From contig JAHYIO010000004.1 of assembly GCA_020543525.1 (NCBI GenBank), forward strand, positions 1,302,001 to 1,366,000: a stretch of 64,000 nt of DNA, given 5' to 3'. Each line of letters begins with the position of its first letter. Position 1 is the stretch's first letter. The DNA is from Coriolopsis trogii. Its lineage: Eukaryota; Basidiomycota; Agaricomycetes; Polyporales; Polyporaceae. The notes under the pieces were generated by a model that worked only from the letters and a program-made list of their open reading frames with translations, searched no databases and was not told the DNA's origin. The translations under genes and the position numbers were made by a program. Shown piece after piece: positions 32,438 to 44,634 of this stretch.

Positions 32438-35165
32438 TCAGAGGTGTGCACGCGGAAATGGCAGAGACCCGTCATCCATGGGAATGCCTAGGTCCTGGGC
32501 GATGATGAGAGCGGCCTTCTCACCAATGACAACTGCGGTCGAGTACGTATTCTGCAGGAAACGGAGATGAAATGAGTCCGACCTGCAATCAATATACTCC
32601 ACATACCGCTGCGACGTTCCCTGGAGCAATCGACATATCTGTCGACGTCCGGTCCGGTAAGTCCCTCGCCAAACGATGAGAAGATCCGCAGTATACACGT
32701 ACCCGCAATCTTCAAGCTGTCGACTCCGTACACATTCAGCCTCGAGTCGACAACGCCCCCGGACTCGCGACTCTTCATCGCACACGTTCCAAGCTAGACG
32801 TGCGTGCTCGCATGAGCAAAACATGCGCATACTTCTTTGTTGTGAACACGGAAGACACGCACCGAGTGCCAAGCCGTTGCGACAACTTGCCGTATATAGT
32901 CTTCCACGGCCTTCTCGTCTTCATCCGTGTACACGAAGTCTGGCTCCGAAATCGGGACGGGCCCAGCGTGTGCACGAGCGGCCAGCTTGCTGTCGGGAGG
33001 GAAATTCGGGTGGCCGCCTACGACCTCCCCGCGGTAGGACGGCATGCGCCGCGCGTACTCGCGAGATAGCTTGTACCCCCATTTGTGGAGGGCCATATCT
33101 TCTGGACTGAATGTCCGCCATAGAGTATGTCAAGCATATGTCAGAATGAGAAACCACATGAGAATTCATGCGTCATAGACAACATCCCGAGCACGAGGAC
33201 TAAGTACTGACCGATCGAGATACCCGGGGTGGAAGTCGAGGGGTGCTTCGACGTTATCGGCGGACGTAATGTGGACGCTGCCGATCGAAGTGGGATGCTC
33301 GAGGAACCAGCCGACGCTGTAAGACTTGTCGACGGATATCTTGGATCGATCTCCGAGGAAACTAGGGGACCAAGCAAGCTCTCAGCTGTCATCACAATAT
33401 GCGAATGTGAAGTAGGAAACGCGCGGGTCACGTACAGCGCGACCATTCCGAGCCACAAGACCGGCTTGTCTGGAGCAGGGGCGTAGTATTCCTGCCATCT
33501 CTTGCGAAAGGTCTCTCCGATCACGTCCAGGTCCTTCTTTAACGGACGAATCTTGATACCTGAGTCGAGACCACTGATAGAGGGTAAGTATGCCTTCATC
33601 CCGCGGGCGATAGTGAATGTCAACTGACTTGTGGGCTAGTAGACCCGAGCCGCGGGTCTTCCATTCCTCTGACCACTCTAGAAGCAGGTAGCATGGGTGA
33701 CCAACCTCCTTCATCACCGAGAAGGCTCGTCACGCTTACTGTTCAAGGCGGCCTCGTTGCCAGTCGCTACACCGTCCAGGGTATGCACCTCCTTAGCAGC
33801 GACATAGGGAGCAAAAACGATCTGGTGATCTGCTCAAAGAGTGTTAGCTCCCGTACCCAGACGGTTGACGTGAGAGCGAGGAACCGACCTTGGTAGTTTT
33901 CACCAACTCCGGGCAGGTCCACGACCTGCTTCACCCCAACTTTAGAAAGAATTTGCTTTGACCCTATCCCTGAGCGCTCCAGGATTCCAGGTGACCCGAA
34001 GGTTCCCGCTGAGAGGACGACAAGTCGCCGTGCAATCGCCGTAGCTGCCTCGATTTTTGAGTCGGGATGGAATCGCTTGTTTGGGAGGTACTCTACGCCT
34101 ACGGCGCGGTTGTTTCTGCAGTCACAGTCGTCAGTCTGAGCAGCACCATGTGAACAAGATTTGGCACCTGAAGATGACGCGTTTCACATGATACCCACTA
34201 AGGATTTGAACGTTCCGGAGGTCCTTGTTGTAAATGTAGTGATGAGGAACATCTGACCGCCGTCCTGTATCCGCATCGATCCACCTAGTCGCGAAGTAAG
34301 CTATTGTATTGTAAAGTGGGGTTCGACTAAACTGCTTACTTCTGCCACCTCTGCAAAGAGCATCGTTGTTAACACCTGTCTAGTCCCATAACAGGGTCAG
34401 ATGAGAGCCTCACCCCATACTTGTTACACTCGGTGAGCGCGTTGACGTCGTCGGTAGCACCGCGAGCCTTGTCGTATCCTTTCGCGACATCGAGGAATTC
34501 CTGACCGACCTCCATGAGCAGCCCTCCGTAGGAGACTTTTAGCGGTCCCGAATACCCGTGGGTTGATTTCCCAGGAGCAACTTGGTAGGTTTCACACTAC
34601 GATCGTGTCTATCACTCCGAGGTCGGCATATGTACCGGGTGAACATACCTTGCGAAGAAGGGGGAGAAGGTCCGCGGCGCTCCACCCACGATTCCCATAT
34701 ACTGACATCCAATCATCGTAGTCGTCCGCCGCGGCACGCGTATACATTGTGACTTCATCCGTCAAGTGTTGGTGAGCACCAGGGAAGACACAGTGTGATT
34801 AAGAATGACGTACAGTTGACACTGGAACCACCGCCTACGCATTGGCCGCAGGGTACGATGGGCGCACGGCCTCCGAGCGCGGCGCTCTCGCGCCCGACAT
34901 GGAACTTGACGGTAGTACTCTCCGGTCGAAGGTGGTAAAGATAGCGTGCGGGCTGGGTGTGGAGAGGGTCGTCTTGGGTAACGGGACCTGCTTCGATGAC
35001 AAGGATGGATAGGGAAGGGTCGGCGGCGGCGAGGCGTCCTGCGATGACGCAGCCACTGGTACCACCTGCGTGTGAGCAAAGTGTCAAAGGCACAATGGGA
35101 GAGGGAAAATTCGGACGTCAAAGCGCACCGCCTGCGATGATGATATCGAAGACTTGGTGCGACAT
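32438..35165 (-). CDS. Alcohol (methanol) oxidase-type GMC oxidoreductase
   Basis: This FAD enzyme oxidises short primary alcohols to aldehyde and H2O2. In wood-decay basidiomycetes such enzymes act on methanol from lignin demethoxylation. The N-terminus reads MSHQVFDIIIAGG then, after an intron, G-T-S-G (FAD loop). I-V-P-C-x-x-x-x-G-G-G-S-S-V-N and M-Y-T-R-A-A-A-D-D-Y-D-D-W follow. The C-terminal part has A-T-A-W-H-S (catalytic His region), G-G-V-V-D-S-R-L-N-V-Y-G-V and A-A-N-T-Y-S-T-A-V-V-I-G-E-K-A-A. These match alcohol oxidases better than aryl-alcohol or choline enzymes. The last three residues A-H-L fit a PTS1-like peroxisomal signal, and no secretion signal is present. There are many short introns. 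The start (ATG 35163-35165) is the only one giving the Rossmann fold. Confidence 0.85.
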
Positions 35166-36108
35166 GTGAGAGACGAAGGCAGGGATGGGAGGAGGAAAGC
35201 AGAGAAGCTTGGAGGAGTGCAAGCTGGCTGGGTGCTCGTATATATGCCATTGGGGACCCTGAGATCCGGCTTCGATTCTCGGAGCGAGGAACGTTAGTAG
35301 ACGCAAAGGCTTACGGACTGACCAGTGTGTGATAAACGGTCTGAAAATGAGGTCACGACACCGTCCGCAATGGCAGATGGCACTGCCGGACCGTAGAGAG
35401 ACGAAATGCGACGTAGCCAGTACGTTTAAGTGAAAGCAGGGTGAATGACACGGTCGAGAGAACTCGTGGTAGAATAGATAGGCACTCCGGCATGATGAGG
35501 AACGTGGGCACGAGAGGGTTTAATACCTCGTTGGAAGGCGAGGTCGGCCCTAGAATGACAAGGGATGCTCGCGCAGTGCAGCGCATTCCTGCTTGCATGG
35601 CAATTTGCAAGCTACTTCTTGCTGGGGGACAGTAGATAGGGTGCCGCCCAGCAAAGAGAAGCGATGGATAATGCCACCGCGAGGGAAAGGGTGACCAGCT
35701 GGAAGTGACATAGCCTCGATCGGTGGACACTCGGAGGAGGATGCCCAAGTCGCGATATGAGACGGATAAAGTACCTAAAGTGAGGAAGTAGAGGTTAGAT
35801 ACTCTCGAGTTGTTTCACGATGCACATACAGACACGCATGGGTATGTTCGCGGTGATGGGTGGACGACGAAGCTGTTGGCATGGATCGGGGAAGGTAAAC
35901 GACGGTTGCTTACTGGGACTGTTACCGAGTAAGAACGAGAGGCTAATGGGATAAGTCGGGGTCATAAGTCGGGGTCTAGACCGCGGATTCCAATTGTTGG
36001 CTTGTGCGGGCGCCTGGGCGTGTGCGCTCGAATCCGTTGACCGCGTCCACCGCCATTGCCTGGCCATTGCCCACCTCGTCTCGGCCATCGCGGACGTCGT
36101 CGAGAACG
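35166..36108. other. Divergent intergenic region, alcohol oxidase / PAK-like kinase
   Basis: The 943 bp between divergent starts must contain both promoters. No open frame with coding features was recognised. Two near-repeats of AAGTCGGGGTC lie at about 35956-35980. Confidence 0.45.
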
Positions 36109-39100
36109 ATGGCGACGTCGAGCAAGCAGAACTCTCGCTTTTCGTCTCTCAAGGTCTTCAAGTTCTCCAGCGCCGCCCCCAAGCCCCCGCCGCTCCCTCC
36201 CAAGGACCCATACTACCACCTCCCCAATCCTTCCCTTCGCTCGCTCGGACACTCGCTCTCTCCCGACTCGTTTACCTCCCAGCCCGCCACGCCCATCTCT
36301 GCCCAGTATGCGACCATGCTGAGAAGCCCCTCACCCACGCCCTCCTACGCACCCAGTCGCATGACCACCTCCCCTTATGCCGCCTCCTCTCATCAACCCG
36401 AATCCGCGAGTTCGCGTAAGAGCCTCTTCAAGTTCTCCTCCTTCAGCAAGCGTCCAAAGACTCCCAAGACCGCCGACTCAACCGCCTCTGCCCCTTTCGA
36501 GTCTTCTCCGCCAGCAGAGCCTCTCGACGACCCTGCCATATCCCTCCCGTGGAACTTCCAGGTATGTGCGCTGCCACCCCTCATACCTTTGCCAGACAGT
36601 CTAAACACCCTCAACATAGCATAACATCCATGTTGACGAAGGGTGCGTCCACCGTTTCAAGTCGTCGTCCTATCCTTACCTTTCCGACAGCTTGTCTGGC
36701 ATGCCACCCACCTGGTCAGCATCGCTCGTAGAGGCCGGTTTTAGTGAAGAGGAGATAGCGGCCATTCAGGCCAAGAGGGCAGAATCTCGCTCACGCAGTA
36801 CGCGTTCCATCTACTCTCTCAACATGGCCCGCTCTGCGTCACCGATGGGAGCAAGCAGGTCTGCCGGCTATGGGAACCAGACCAGCACCCTTAGACGAGA
36901 CCAGTCCGACGCCTCTCTCTCACAAGTCTCGCTCGCAAGCAGCCATCATTCCAATGGCTCGCGAACCCACTTTCGCAAGGTCTCCACGTCTTCTCGTGGT
37001 CCCTCAGAATACTCCCATCACGCTGCTACTTCCCTCGAGCACGAAGTACGACGCACACCACCCAACACCCGTCCGACACCCACCCATTCATTCACATATC
37101 CCCAGCTCCAGTCGCAAAGCACCCCTCACCTTCCTACACATTACGCCGGCTTCTCTGCTACTCGGCTAGTGCCCCCTGTTCCTCCCCCGCCACTCCCGGC
37201 CGTTTCAGTCGTTTCGGACAATTCGTCCAACTCAGGTTTGTCCGAGAAGCAACTCATGATGCGGAACGCTCCATCTCGCTCGTATCATATAGCGAACGAG
37301 TCGATTGACTCCGCCACACACTCTCCCCCACCAGCCTACATGTCGCCGAAGAAAGAGAGTCACCTTTCACAAGCGGAAGAGCAGTTCAGCTTACCCCCCT
37401 CTATTGCTCAACTTGAAGCTGGCCCGAGCAGCCGCTCAAATCCCGAAGGCACCGTGGTCACCTCCACCGTCCTTCCCGCTCCTCCTCGCCTGTCATTCCA
37501 TCAGGACGACTTGTCATCTTGGACGGAGTCTCTGTTCTCTTCCATTCCAGCCTCTGTCACCGTTACGCCTCCGAAACCTCCCACGAGCCGGTCTCAAACA
37601 TCAGTAGCACGACTGGGTGCAGAAAACAGTGCATCCCGTCCTCGGGCCGCTTCTGTTCGCACACGCGACAGATCCCCAACAGTGGCTGCCCGTCAGTTAC
37701 CTCCACAAAAGCCATTACCCAAGCAGGAGCCACCTCCTGCAGTTGCTCTACCGCCACCGCCACCGTCACCGAGTAGCCCGCTCTGGGACGAGGTCATGCA
37801 TATGGTGAAGCCTTCGGACACTTCGGTAACGTCGAGTCAAGACTTGTCTGCAGACCTGTCGACGGACTCCCGGTATTTGTCTCCGGTTCTGGACGAGTTC
37901 CCACCGATTCCACATATTCATGATCCGGATCAAGGCGATCTACGAATCTCCCTTGCGCGGGAGAAGGAGAACAGGGATTCTGGACTGTCCACGATGACGG
38001 TCACGCCTGCTACGATCGCCACTGCTGCGGTCGCACGTATCGCGCGTCCAAACATCGTTTCTCCTGTTCGCGGGAAGGACGAGGACAGAACGAAAGCTGT
38101 GTCGTCGCCACGGGACGCGGAAGAACGTCGATCGAACACCCCGAATAGCTCTGGGTCTCATTCCAGTGTCTATAGCATCTCCACCACTGCGTCGCTCTCG
38201 ACAGGTACAGGGTCTGCGTCGTCAGACTCACGCCCACAGACACTGACAACCTCTGACGCTCAAGATTGGCGGTTACCGGGCAGCAAGCAGAACGGCCTTC
38301 TGTACTCTGACGCCTCCCCAGAACCTTCACCGCGTGCCTCTTCCTTCGGTGAACGCGACACATACACTGTCTCCGTCATCAGCGAGTTGCGAGAGCCTGA
38401 AGCTGATGCCGTGGTCCAGCGCCGGCCATCGATCGTAACTGACAACTTCCTGCCAACTCGTCGACCTGATGGCAACCTCCTTACTTCCGCTTCCCCGACA
38501 TCTTCACCATCTCCCCTCTCTCCGGCGCCCACCTATCCTGGATGGCTGTCCGCCGTTGTAGCGCCACTGAAGGGCTTCATCAATGATCGGCTTGATCCAC
38601 GCGACCTGTACACCGACTTGCGGGAGATTGCAGAGGGGGAGAGTGGATCTGTCTATGCGGCACGCGTACTTGCATCACCTGCATCTCCTGAGACACAGCC
38701 CGACTCCTATGTGGCGATCAAACAGATCGCTATCTTGCCCTCGGGGTCGCCGAAGATCGATGACTTGCGGAGGGAGCTGACGCTTATGAAGGGGATATCA
38801 CATCCACATATCCTGAGCATGGATTCGCTCTATGTCGATCTGGTCGAGGATTCGTTATGGATCAGGATGGAGCTGATGGAGCGCAGCTTGGCGGATGTGA
38901 TAGCTCTGGTAGAGGAAGGCGTCGTCCTGGACGAGAAGATCATGTCTCAGATTGCTGGAGATGTGAGTATGGGTGTCCCTGCCCTACTTGTTCTAATCTG
39001 ACATTATCCAGATCCTACATGCCCTGTCCTGCCTGCAGTCGAAGGGTATTGCACATCGAGACCTTCGGTCAGATAACCTCTTGGTGAACGCAGAAGGCAT

Positions 39101-39670
39101 CATCAAGCTAGCTGATTTCTCGAGCGCCGTACAAGTCTCGAAGCAGAACCCAATGGCCACAGATGCGGCGGGAGTCATCTACTGGCAAGCGCCCGAAATG
39201 CGGAGGTAAGGCCTTGACATTCCCACATTCTCCACATTCCCTCACTGAAAAAAACTGTGCAGAGGGTTGTACAACGCCCTCAAGGTGGACGTCTGGTCAT
39301 TAGGCGCCACCATCTGGGAGCTTGCAGAGGCAGAACCACCGTTCAGCGACGTCACGGACCCACGACAACTAGGAGACGAACTCCCCCCTCTCAGCCAGCC
39401 TGAAATCTACTCACGATCTTTCCATGATTTCTTTGATTTATGTTCTTCGCCGAGTGCTTCACGACCAGATCCCGACGATCTGCTGAAGGTAAGTTGTGTG
39501 TCTTTCGACTTCTCTCGACATTGACGCTGATGCTATTTCAGACATCGTTTATCCGGAATGCCTGTGGACGTCAGACTATCATCAAACTGCTTGTTGACTG
39601 TCGAGACATCGAAGAACGCTTGTCCAGGCGACAGAGCACCGATTCGACTGGGACGGTGTCGCGATCATAG
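36109..39670 (+). CDS. PAK/Ste20-type kinase with CRIB domain and altered catalytic motifs
   Basis: This is a putative effector of Cdc42/Rac. A CRIB motif I-S-L-P-W-N-F-Q-H-N-I-H-V (about residues 145-160) is assembled across two introns. Then follows a very long Ser/Pro-rich linker with Pro runs (possible SH3 ligands) and the kinase domain near the C-terminus. The domain has a loose glycine loop (E-G-E-S-G-S-V-Y-A-A), the V-A-I-K lysine, H-R-D-L-R-S-D-N instead of HRDxKxxN, D-F-S instead of D-F-G, and G-V-I-Y-W-x-A-P-E where PAKs have G-T-P-Y-W. D-V-W-S-L-G-A is intact. The catalytic Asp remains, but the changed lysine, metal-loop glycine and activation threonine suggest weak activity or a scaffold role. 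The start is the first ATG, 36109. Introns are short. Confidence 0.82.
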
Positions 39671-40348
39671 TATGTCTTATTTACGGTATACCCCCGCATC
39701 TGGTTAGTTATCCCCTCATTGGTACGGACCTATTCGTCGTGTTTAGTGTAGTGCAATTATGCTTTGCTTTGGCAGCGTAGGGTTCTTGGAGCGTGTATGC
39801 TGCATCCTCTCCTTGTTTATCTGCTAATAATGTGCACGTGGAATACGGACGAATCCCGCTCGGGGCCGATGACTTGCGCCTGGGTCGCTCGCACATTGTA
39901 GGTCCACAACAATCTGGCTGAGTTGCGATGCTGGTCGGCTTCGCGATGCGAGGTGAGTAACAAAGTCGGCATCCAGTCGACTGAATACAGCCATCTTTCA
40001 GGACCGACTAATCCAAGACTTGGTTGACGGATGTGTTCCACTTTACCTCCGTCTAAGATTGACATCTAGCGGATCAAGAATGGACTATTGACGTATGAGG
40101 TGTACAACGGTCCGGATTGCAACCGGTCGTGCAGACAGGTGACGTGGCTTACTTGGGTGAAAGCATAGTCACAGGTACCGTCCCACTATGCATGTGGGAT
40201 GCGTTGGGCGTTTCTCCAGTCATATCCATCTTCCCCTGCACTGAGCATATGTTTCCTCAACGCAGTTTGGGCGTGAGGTCCACAACAATGCCCGTCAATC
40301 GGACGGGACGACGTTAGCCTCGTCGACCCGGATCGAGATCCATGTTAG
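39671..40348. other. Intergenic region left of the duplicated arm
   Basis: No gene was recognised. The homology to the second arm begins abruptly at 40349, so this stretch is unique relative to the corresponding flank at 54916 onward. Confidence 0.5.
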
Positions 40349-42785
40349 ATGTCAGCCCCCATGCGGCTGGGCAGTCAGCCTCCAAGCCAATAAGACCCTC
40401 GCTGCGACTTCCTGACTGGTCTTCCTTGTTGCCTTCATACGCTCTCCAGCTGCTATCGAATCGCTCAACGTCGCCTCATCTCTTCAACGTGCTATCTACT
40501 CGTCATGCTCTACAACATCCTCACCATCCTCCACAACCTACCTATGGCCCCGAACATATCTCGCCATGTCGACTTGGGACTGCTCACACTTCGAGTCCCG
40601 CTCCTGATGGTCGCCTCTCTCGCCCTCGGTATCTCGCTCTCAGCTCTCCTCCGGTCCCTTCGCAAGTCTTTCGGTATACCCTTCAAGTCCTTCGTCTCTG
40701 CTGTCTACGTCCTCCTCACTGCCTCTCTCGTCTCGGCTTTGGCTTTCATATCCTCGCACACACACGGCACATCCTCACTGGACCTGTACTCGGCCTACAT
40801 CACGCCAGGGCTTTGTATCCTCGCCCTCACCCTCTTGGTGGCGGTGATGGTCTTTGCAGCCAACAGGTCCGACGTCCGTATTGTAGGGGCGCCGCTCCGT
40901 CATCAAAGCCGGCGAGCACTTGTCCTCGCATCTCTGCGACCCTCTTCCTGTGCTGTCTCTGTCCCTGCCCATCGCCGTCAGCCTCACAAGCACCACGCGG
41001 CCGCTCATGCCGCGCGTATGGCTGCTGTCATCCGGGACTTCGAGGGTCGTCTCAAGGCGACTGAGGACGGGTCGGGCGACCTCTCGCGACGCCTTGAGGA
41101 GGCCGTTCGACTCAACGCGAACTTGTCTGCGACGGCCGACGACCTTCGTGCCGATGCGACTGGAATGGCTGACAAGATCAAAGCGCTCAACGCCGCTCTG
41201 GCTCAGGCGCGCTTGTCGGGTACGGAGATGGGCGGAGAACTGGAGACGAAACGCGGGACCATCGAGGAGAGGGACAGGACGATCGCTTCCCTCAACGATA
41301 CGATCGCGGAGTTGCGCCATGTCCTCGCGCTCAAGGAGGCTTCTGCTGAGCAGACGGCCGCTCTTCTTGTTCGGGAAAAGGAGGCTCTGGTGAGTTGCAA
41401 GGCGGCACTGGATGCCGCACGTTCTTGGGAACATGAGCACAAGGTATGCTTCTCTCGTCCAATTGATGTTAGACACCGCTCTCTAACGACTGCGACAGAA
41501 GTTAGTTAAAGAGGCGTCGGCGGCGAAGACTGCTCTCGAGGCGGAACTCGCTACTGCGCGCTACAAAGCTGAGGATGATGCTGCACATATGAACGATCTG
41601 AACAACCAACTCGACCTTGCATGTGAAGACTTATACGAGAAAAACACAGAACTATCGGCGAAAGACGTCCTGATCGCCTCGAGGGACGCACACGTACTGG
41701 AGCTCAAGGCTGCTCAAGACGCCTTGCGAGCTTCGATCGAGGCGAAGGAGACGATGCTCGCCGAGAAGGAAGACACTATCCGAAACTTTGAATGCGCCCT
41801 GGAAGCACACCGATTGAATGAAAATGTGTGTCCTTTTTATTCTCTTCTGGTTCAGCTTGCTCATTTTTCTTACCAGACGCAGGCCTGTGACATCGCCGAG
41901 AAGGAAGCGCTTGAGCGCGAGCTGCTAGAAAGTAACAACATTATCACGTCCAAAGACAAAACCATACAAGAATTACAAGCTGCACTTGACTCTCTACCCT
42001 CGACTGGCCAGGTGCGTCCTTCCATTCTCTAGCCCTGCGACTTTACTGACTTGGGCGCAGGCAACGAACAAGGCCGAGAAGGAAGCGCTCGAACGCTCGG
42101 TGCTAGACAGCAAGCTCGAGGTGCATCGGCTGAAGTTCGCACATCGGAAGGAGCTGGATGAGGCTGAAAGAGTCAGCGATGAGTACAAGGTGCGCCAGTC
42201 ACTGCTTCGCATTCGCCCATGCTTACACAAGGCTCAGGCCGCCGTCAAGCGACTGGAGGCGACAGTCTCGCGCCAGACGGGCGAGCTCGCTCAGAAGTCG
42301 CGCATGATCGAAGCTCGCGATGACCAGATCGCGGAGCTCTTGCCGCATGCGAAGGAGAACGAGCGCCTTCAGGGCCTCGTCGCTAAATACGAGGATCTGT
42401 TGCAACATGCGGCGAAGAACTTCCAGATGTGCAAAGAGGACAACTCGGAACTGGCGGCGAAGAACAAGGAGTACGCCCACAAGTCCGAGCAGCAGGCCCA
42501 GGCGCTCGAGCAGCGTGACGCGCGCATTCGCGAGCTGGAAGCACGACTTCAGGTCCAGTCAACCGCGGGCGCGGTCGAGAAGAGCCAAGTTGCGCGCATG
42601 GTGAAGCAGAACGACTGGCTGAGGAACACGGTGGACCAGTACGAAGAGGTGGTCGAACATGCTGCGAGGAACTTCCGGATGTGCAAGGAGGACAACGCGG
42701 AGCTGACTGCTAGGAACGAGATGCAGGTCAAGGAGCTCGAGGCGTGTGCAACGCGTATTCGCGATCTCGAACTTGCGCTTCAAGC
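40349..42785 (+). repeat. Inverted duplication, left arm (near-identical block)
   Basis: These 2,437 bp match 52479-54915 in inverse orientation over exactly the same length, with only scattered substitutions. The block covers the promoter-proximal 156 bp and most of the coiled-coil gene. Identity stops abruptly on the right at CAAGC (42781-42785); beyond it the paralogues are clearly divergent. Confidence 0.9.
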
Positions 42786-43095
42786 CCGCTCGCCTCCGGC
42801 CGACCAGCCCTTGACATCTGTTTCCTCCATCCCAAAGCTCCCGGCGCAACTTCCAGCCCCCAGCGCTACATGCTCCAGTACCCGGACTCCATCTTCTCGC
42901 GTGCGGCCCCCTGCCGCCGCTTCGCTCGCAGACCCCAAGCGCTCCCGCATCGCACAAGGGAAGGAGAACACAGTCCCCAAGCCTTCGATTGTCCGTCCTG
43001 GTTCGAAAGTAGCCACGAAGACAGCTTCAAGAATCGCTCGTCCTATGACCTCACGCCGCCCTCTCGCTTCATCGCCAATCATTAACAGCGCTTGA
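40505..43095 (+). CDS. Three-TM, long coiled-coil protein, copy 1
   Basis: The family is not recognised. The N-terminus has three hydrophobic segments: V-P-L-L-M-V-A-S-L-A-L-G-I (about residues 31-50), S-A-V-Y-V-L-L-T-A-S-L-V-S-A-L-A (about 65-85) and G-L-C-I-L-A-L-T-L-L-V-A-V-M-V-F (about 100-122). From about residue 170 it is an almost uninterrupted Glu/Lys/Ala/Leu coiled coil. Two related internal units contain H-A-A-(K/R)-N-F-(Q/R)-M-C-K-E-D-N (near 42400 and 42660). A basic Ser/Pro tail contains R-I-A-Q-G-K-E-N, resembling a KEN-box degron. Introns lie at about 41443-41499, 41826-41878, 42012-42060 and 42190-42237. A membrane-anchored tether or Golgi/ER scaffold is a reasonable guess. 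It is paralogous to 52103-54759. Confidence 0.8.
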
Positions 43096-44634
43096 TGCAT
43101 CCGTCCCCGCCTTACGCCCCTCTTCTCCTTTCATGAATCACTCCGGGTTTCGCCCTTGACTCGATACGACCCTACCTCTGCATCAGTGGCCCCGTGGCGC
43201 TGTACTACTAAAACTACGTACGAACGACAACCTGGGATCTGCGGGTCCCACTCCCCCCTTGTCTGTCGTCTGTCGGGATAGCAAGACCACGAATGGTGGT
43301 TCCCAGGTGTCCACTCCATTCTCCCCCTCACATAACAGAAAACCCTTAGATTCCTTTTGCCTATTTTGTCTTCTTACTGAGATATCCTTCCGCATCAATA
43401 TAGACCTTGCATAATGAATCATATCCGATACCCACTCTTTCTGGTAGTAATGCAGCTCCTCCGCCGGGGGTTCGTTGTCGCCACGATGGGCCGGATCCGC
43501 CGTTCACAATATCATTTCACTTACGAACGATCTTACTACTCTTTTCTATCCATCAACTTCACGTCATTATACCCCCGAAACTGTGTGTTAGCGAGGATAG
43601 CCTTCACCCTACATAGGAGCTCCCCTGTTCTGCGATCGTGGTCGGTGCTGTGTCAGACTCCGGGGGCGTCATGTCCATTCTTCCACCTTCTCAATATGTT
43701 TGGCATGCACTGCTTGGTACATACCTCCTTACCGTCAGTGCTTGCGAAACGGTGGCCCCGAGTCGGTGAAACAGTGGCTGTTGATATCCGCTGCGTCCGC
43801 ACTGCGGCTTGGATGTCAGTTGATCCTGCCGTGTCAGACGACTTACAGCGGTTACCAAGTGCACGCAAGTTCCGCGGTTAATGTTGTCCAAGTACGACGA
43901 GACGGGAACCTGTTCAGTACAAGCTGACGTCAGAGTGCTGGGCTGCGCAGCGAACGCATGGACACCATCAGCCAACTGTCTTCACTCCCTCTTCCCGCAG
44001 CGATGGACAAGTATGCAAGTGGGGCGCGAACGTGATCAACATTCGCGCTTACCTTTCGGCTCGTCTCCATTTCGTTCGCAAACACTCTCTCGTGAGCACT
44101 CTCTCTCTCTAACTGCTTCCTCTTTCTTCGGCACGGTCGTCATACTCACACACCTCATCATCTAGCCCTGTGCTCATCGTCACTACCGACGCTTAGCGTG
44201 GTCACCGAACGCACCCTACTCACGACTAATCCGTTCACCCCGCCTTCTTGTGGCGGATACTGTCACTACCGCTTGGGGCGCGATCTGTTCACCGCTAACT
44301 GCGTCGGCATCGTGACACTGGATCAAACGGAACTGCTCGAGCGCTCCTCGCCGCACTGCTCGAGCGCAGTCTGCTGCATACGTTGTGGAGCCATAGCTCG
44401 GAGAGCCGACACCGTTGACGGGTCCAGTGATATCGTACCCATGTGCGAGGGTCATTGCGTCCATGCCGGCCTACACTCTACTCTCGCGTTTCGGGGTCTT
44501 GACATCCCGCCGGCGCGCCCGTCGCTGCAGAGTACATAAGGATCGTCGAGTTTTATTTATGAGGACAGCAGTCTGCATCGGACACACATCCACTCTTACC
44601 AGCCCCGCCACGTCCTTCTGCACTCTTCTTCACT
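43096..44634. other. Intergenic region
   Basis: No gene was recognised. The open frames here have no conserved features. The last few hundred bases form the upstream region of the thaumatin-like gene, with a TATA-like TTTTATTTATG near 44551-44561. Confidence 0.45.

Noticed and set aside
32438..35165. GMC gene as aryl-alcohol oxidase, glucose oxidase or choline dehydrogenase
   Set aside because: The I-V-P-C-x4-G-G-G-S-S-V-N, M-Y-T-R-x3-D-D-Y-D-D-W and G-V-V-D-S-R-L-N-V-Y-G-V blocks fit alcohol oxidases, and no secretion signal is present.
40775..41476. Minus-strand 233-codon frame mirrored at 53788-54489
   Set aside because: It appears in both arms only because the arms are near-identical. 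It is antisense to the coiled-coil gene and not independent evidence of coding.
43414..43881. Plus-strand frame of 155 codons between the coiled-coil and thaumatin-like genes
   Set aside because: Random-looking composition, no conserved motif, no splice context; treated as intergenic.
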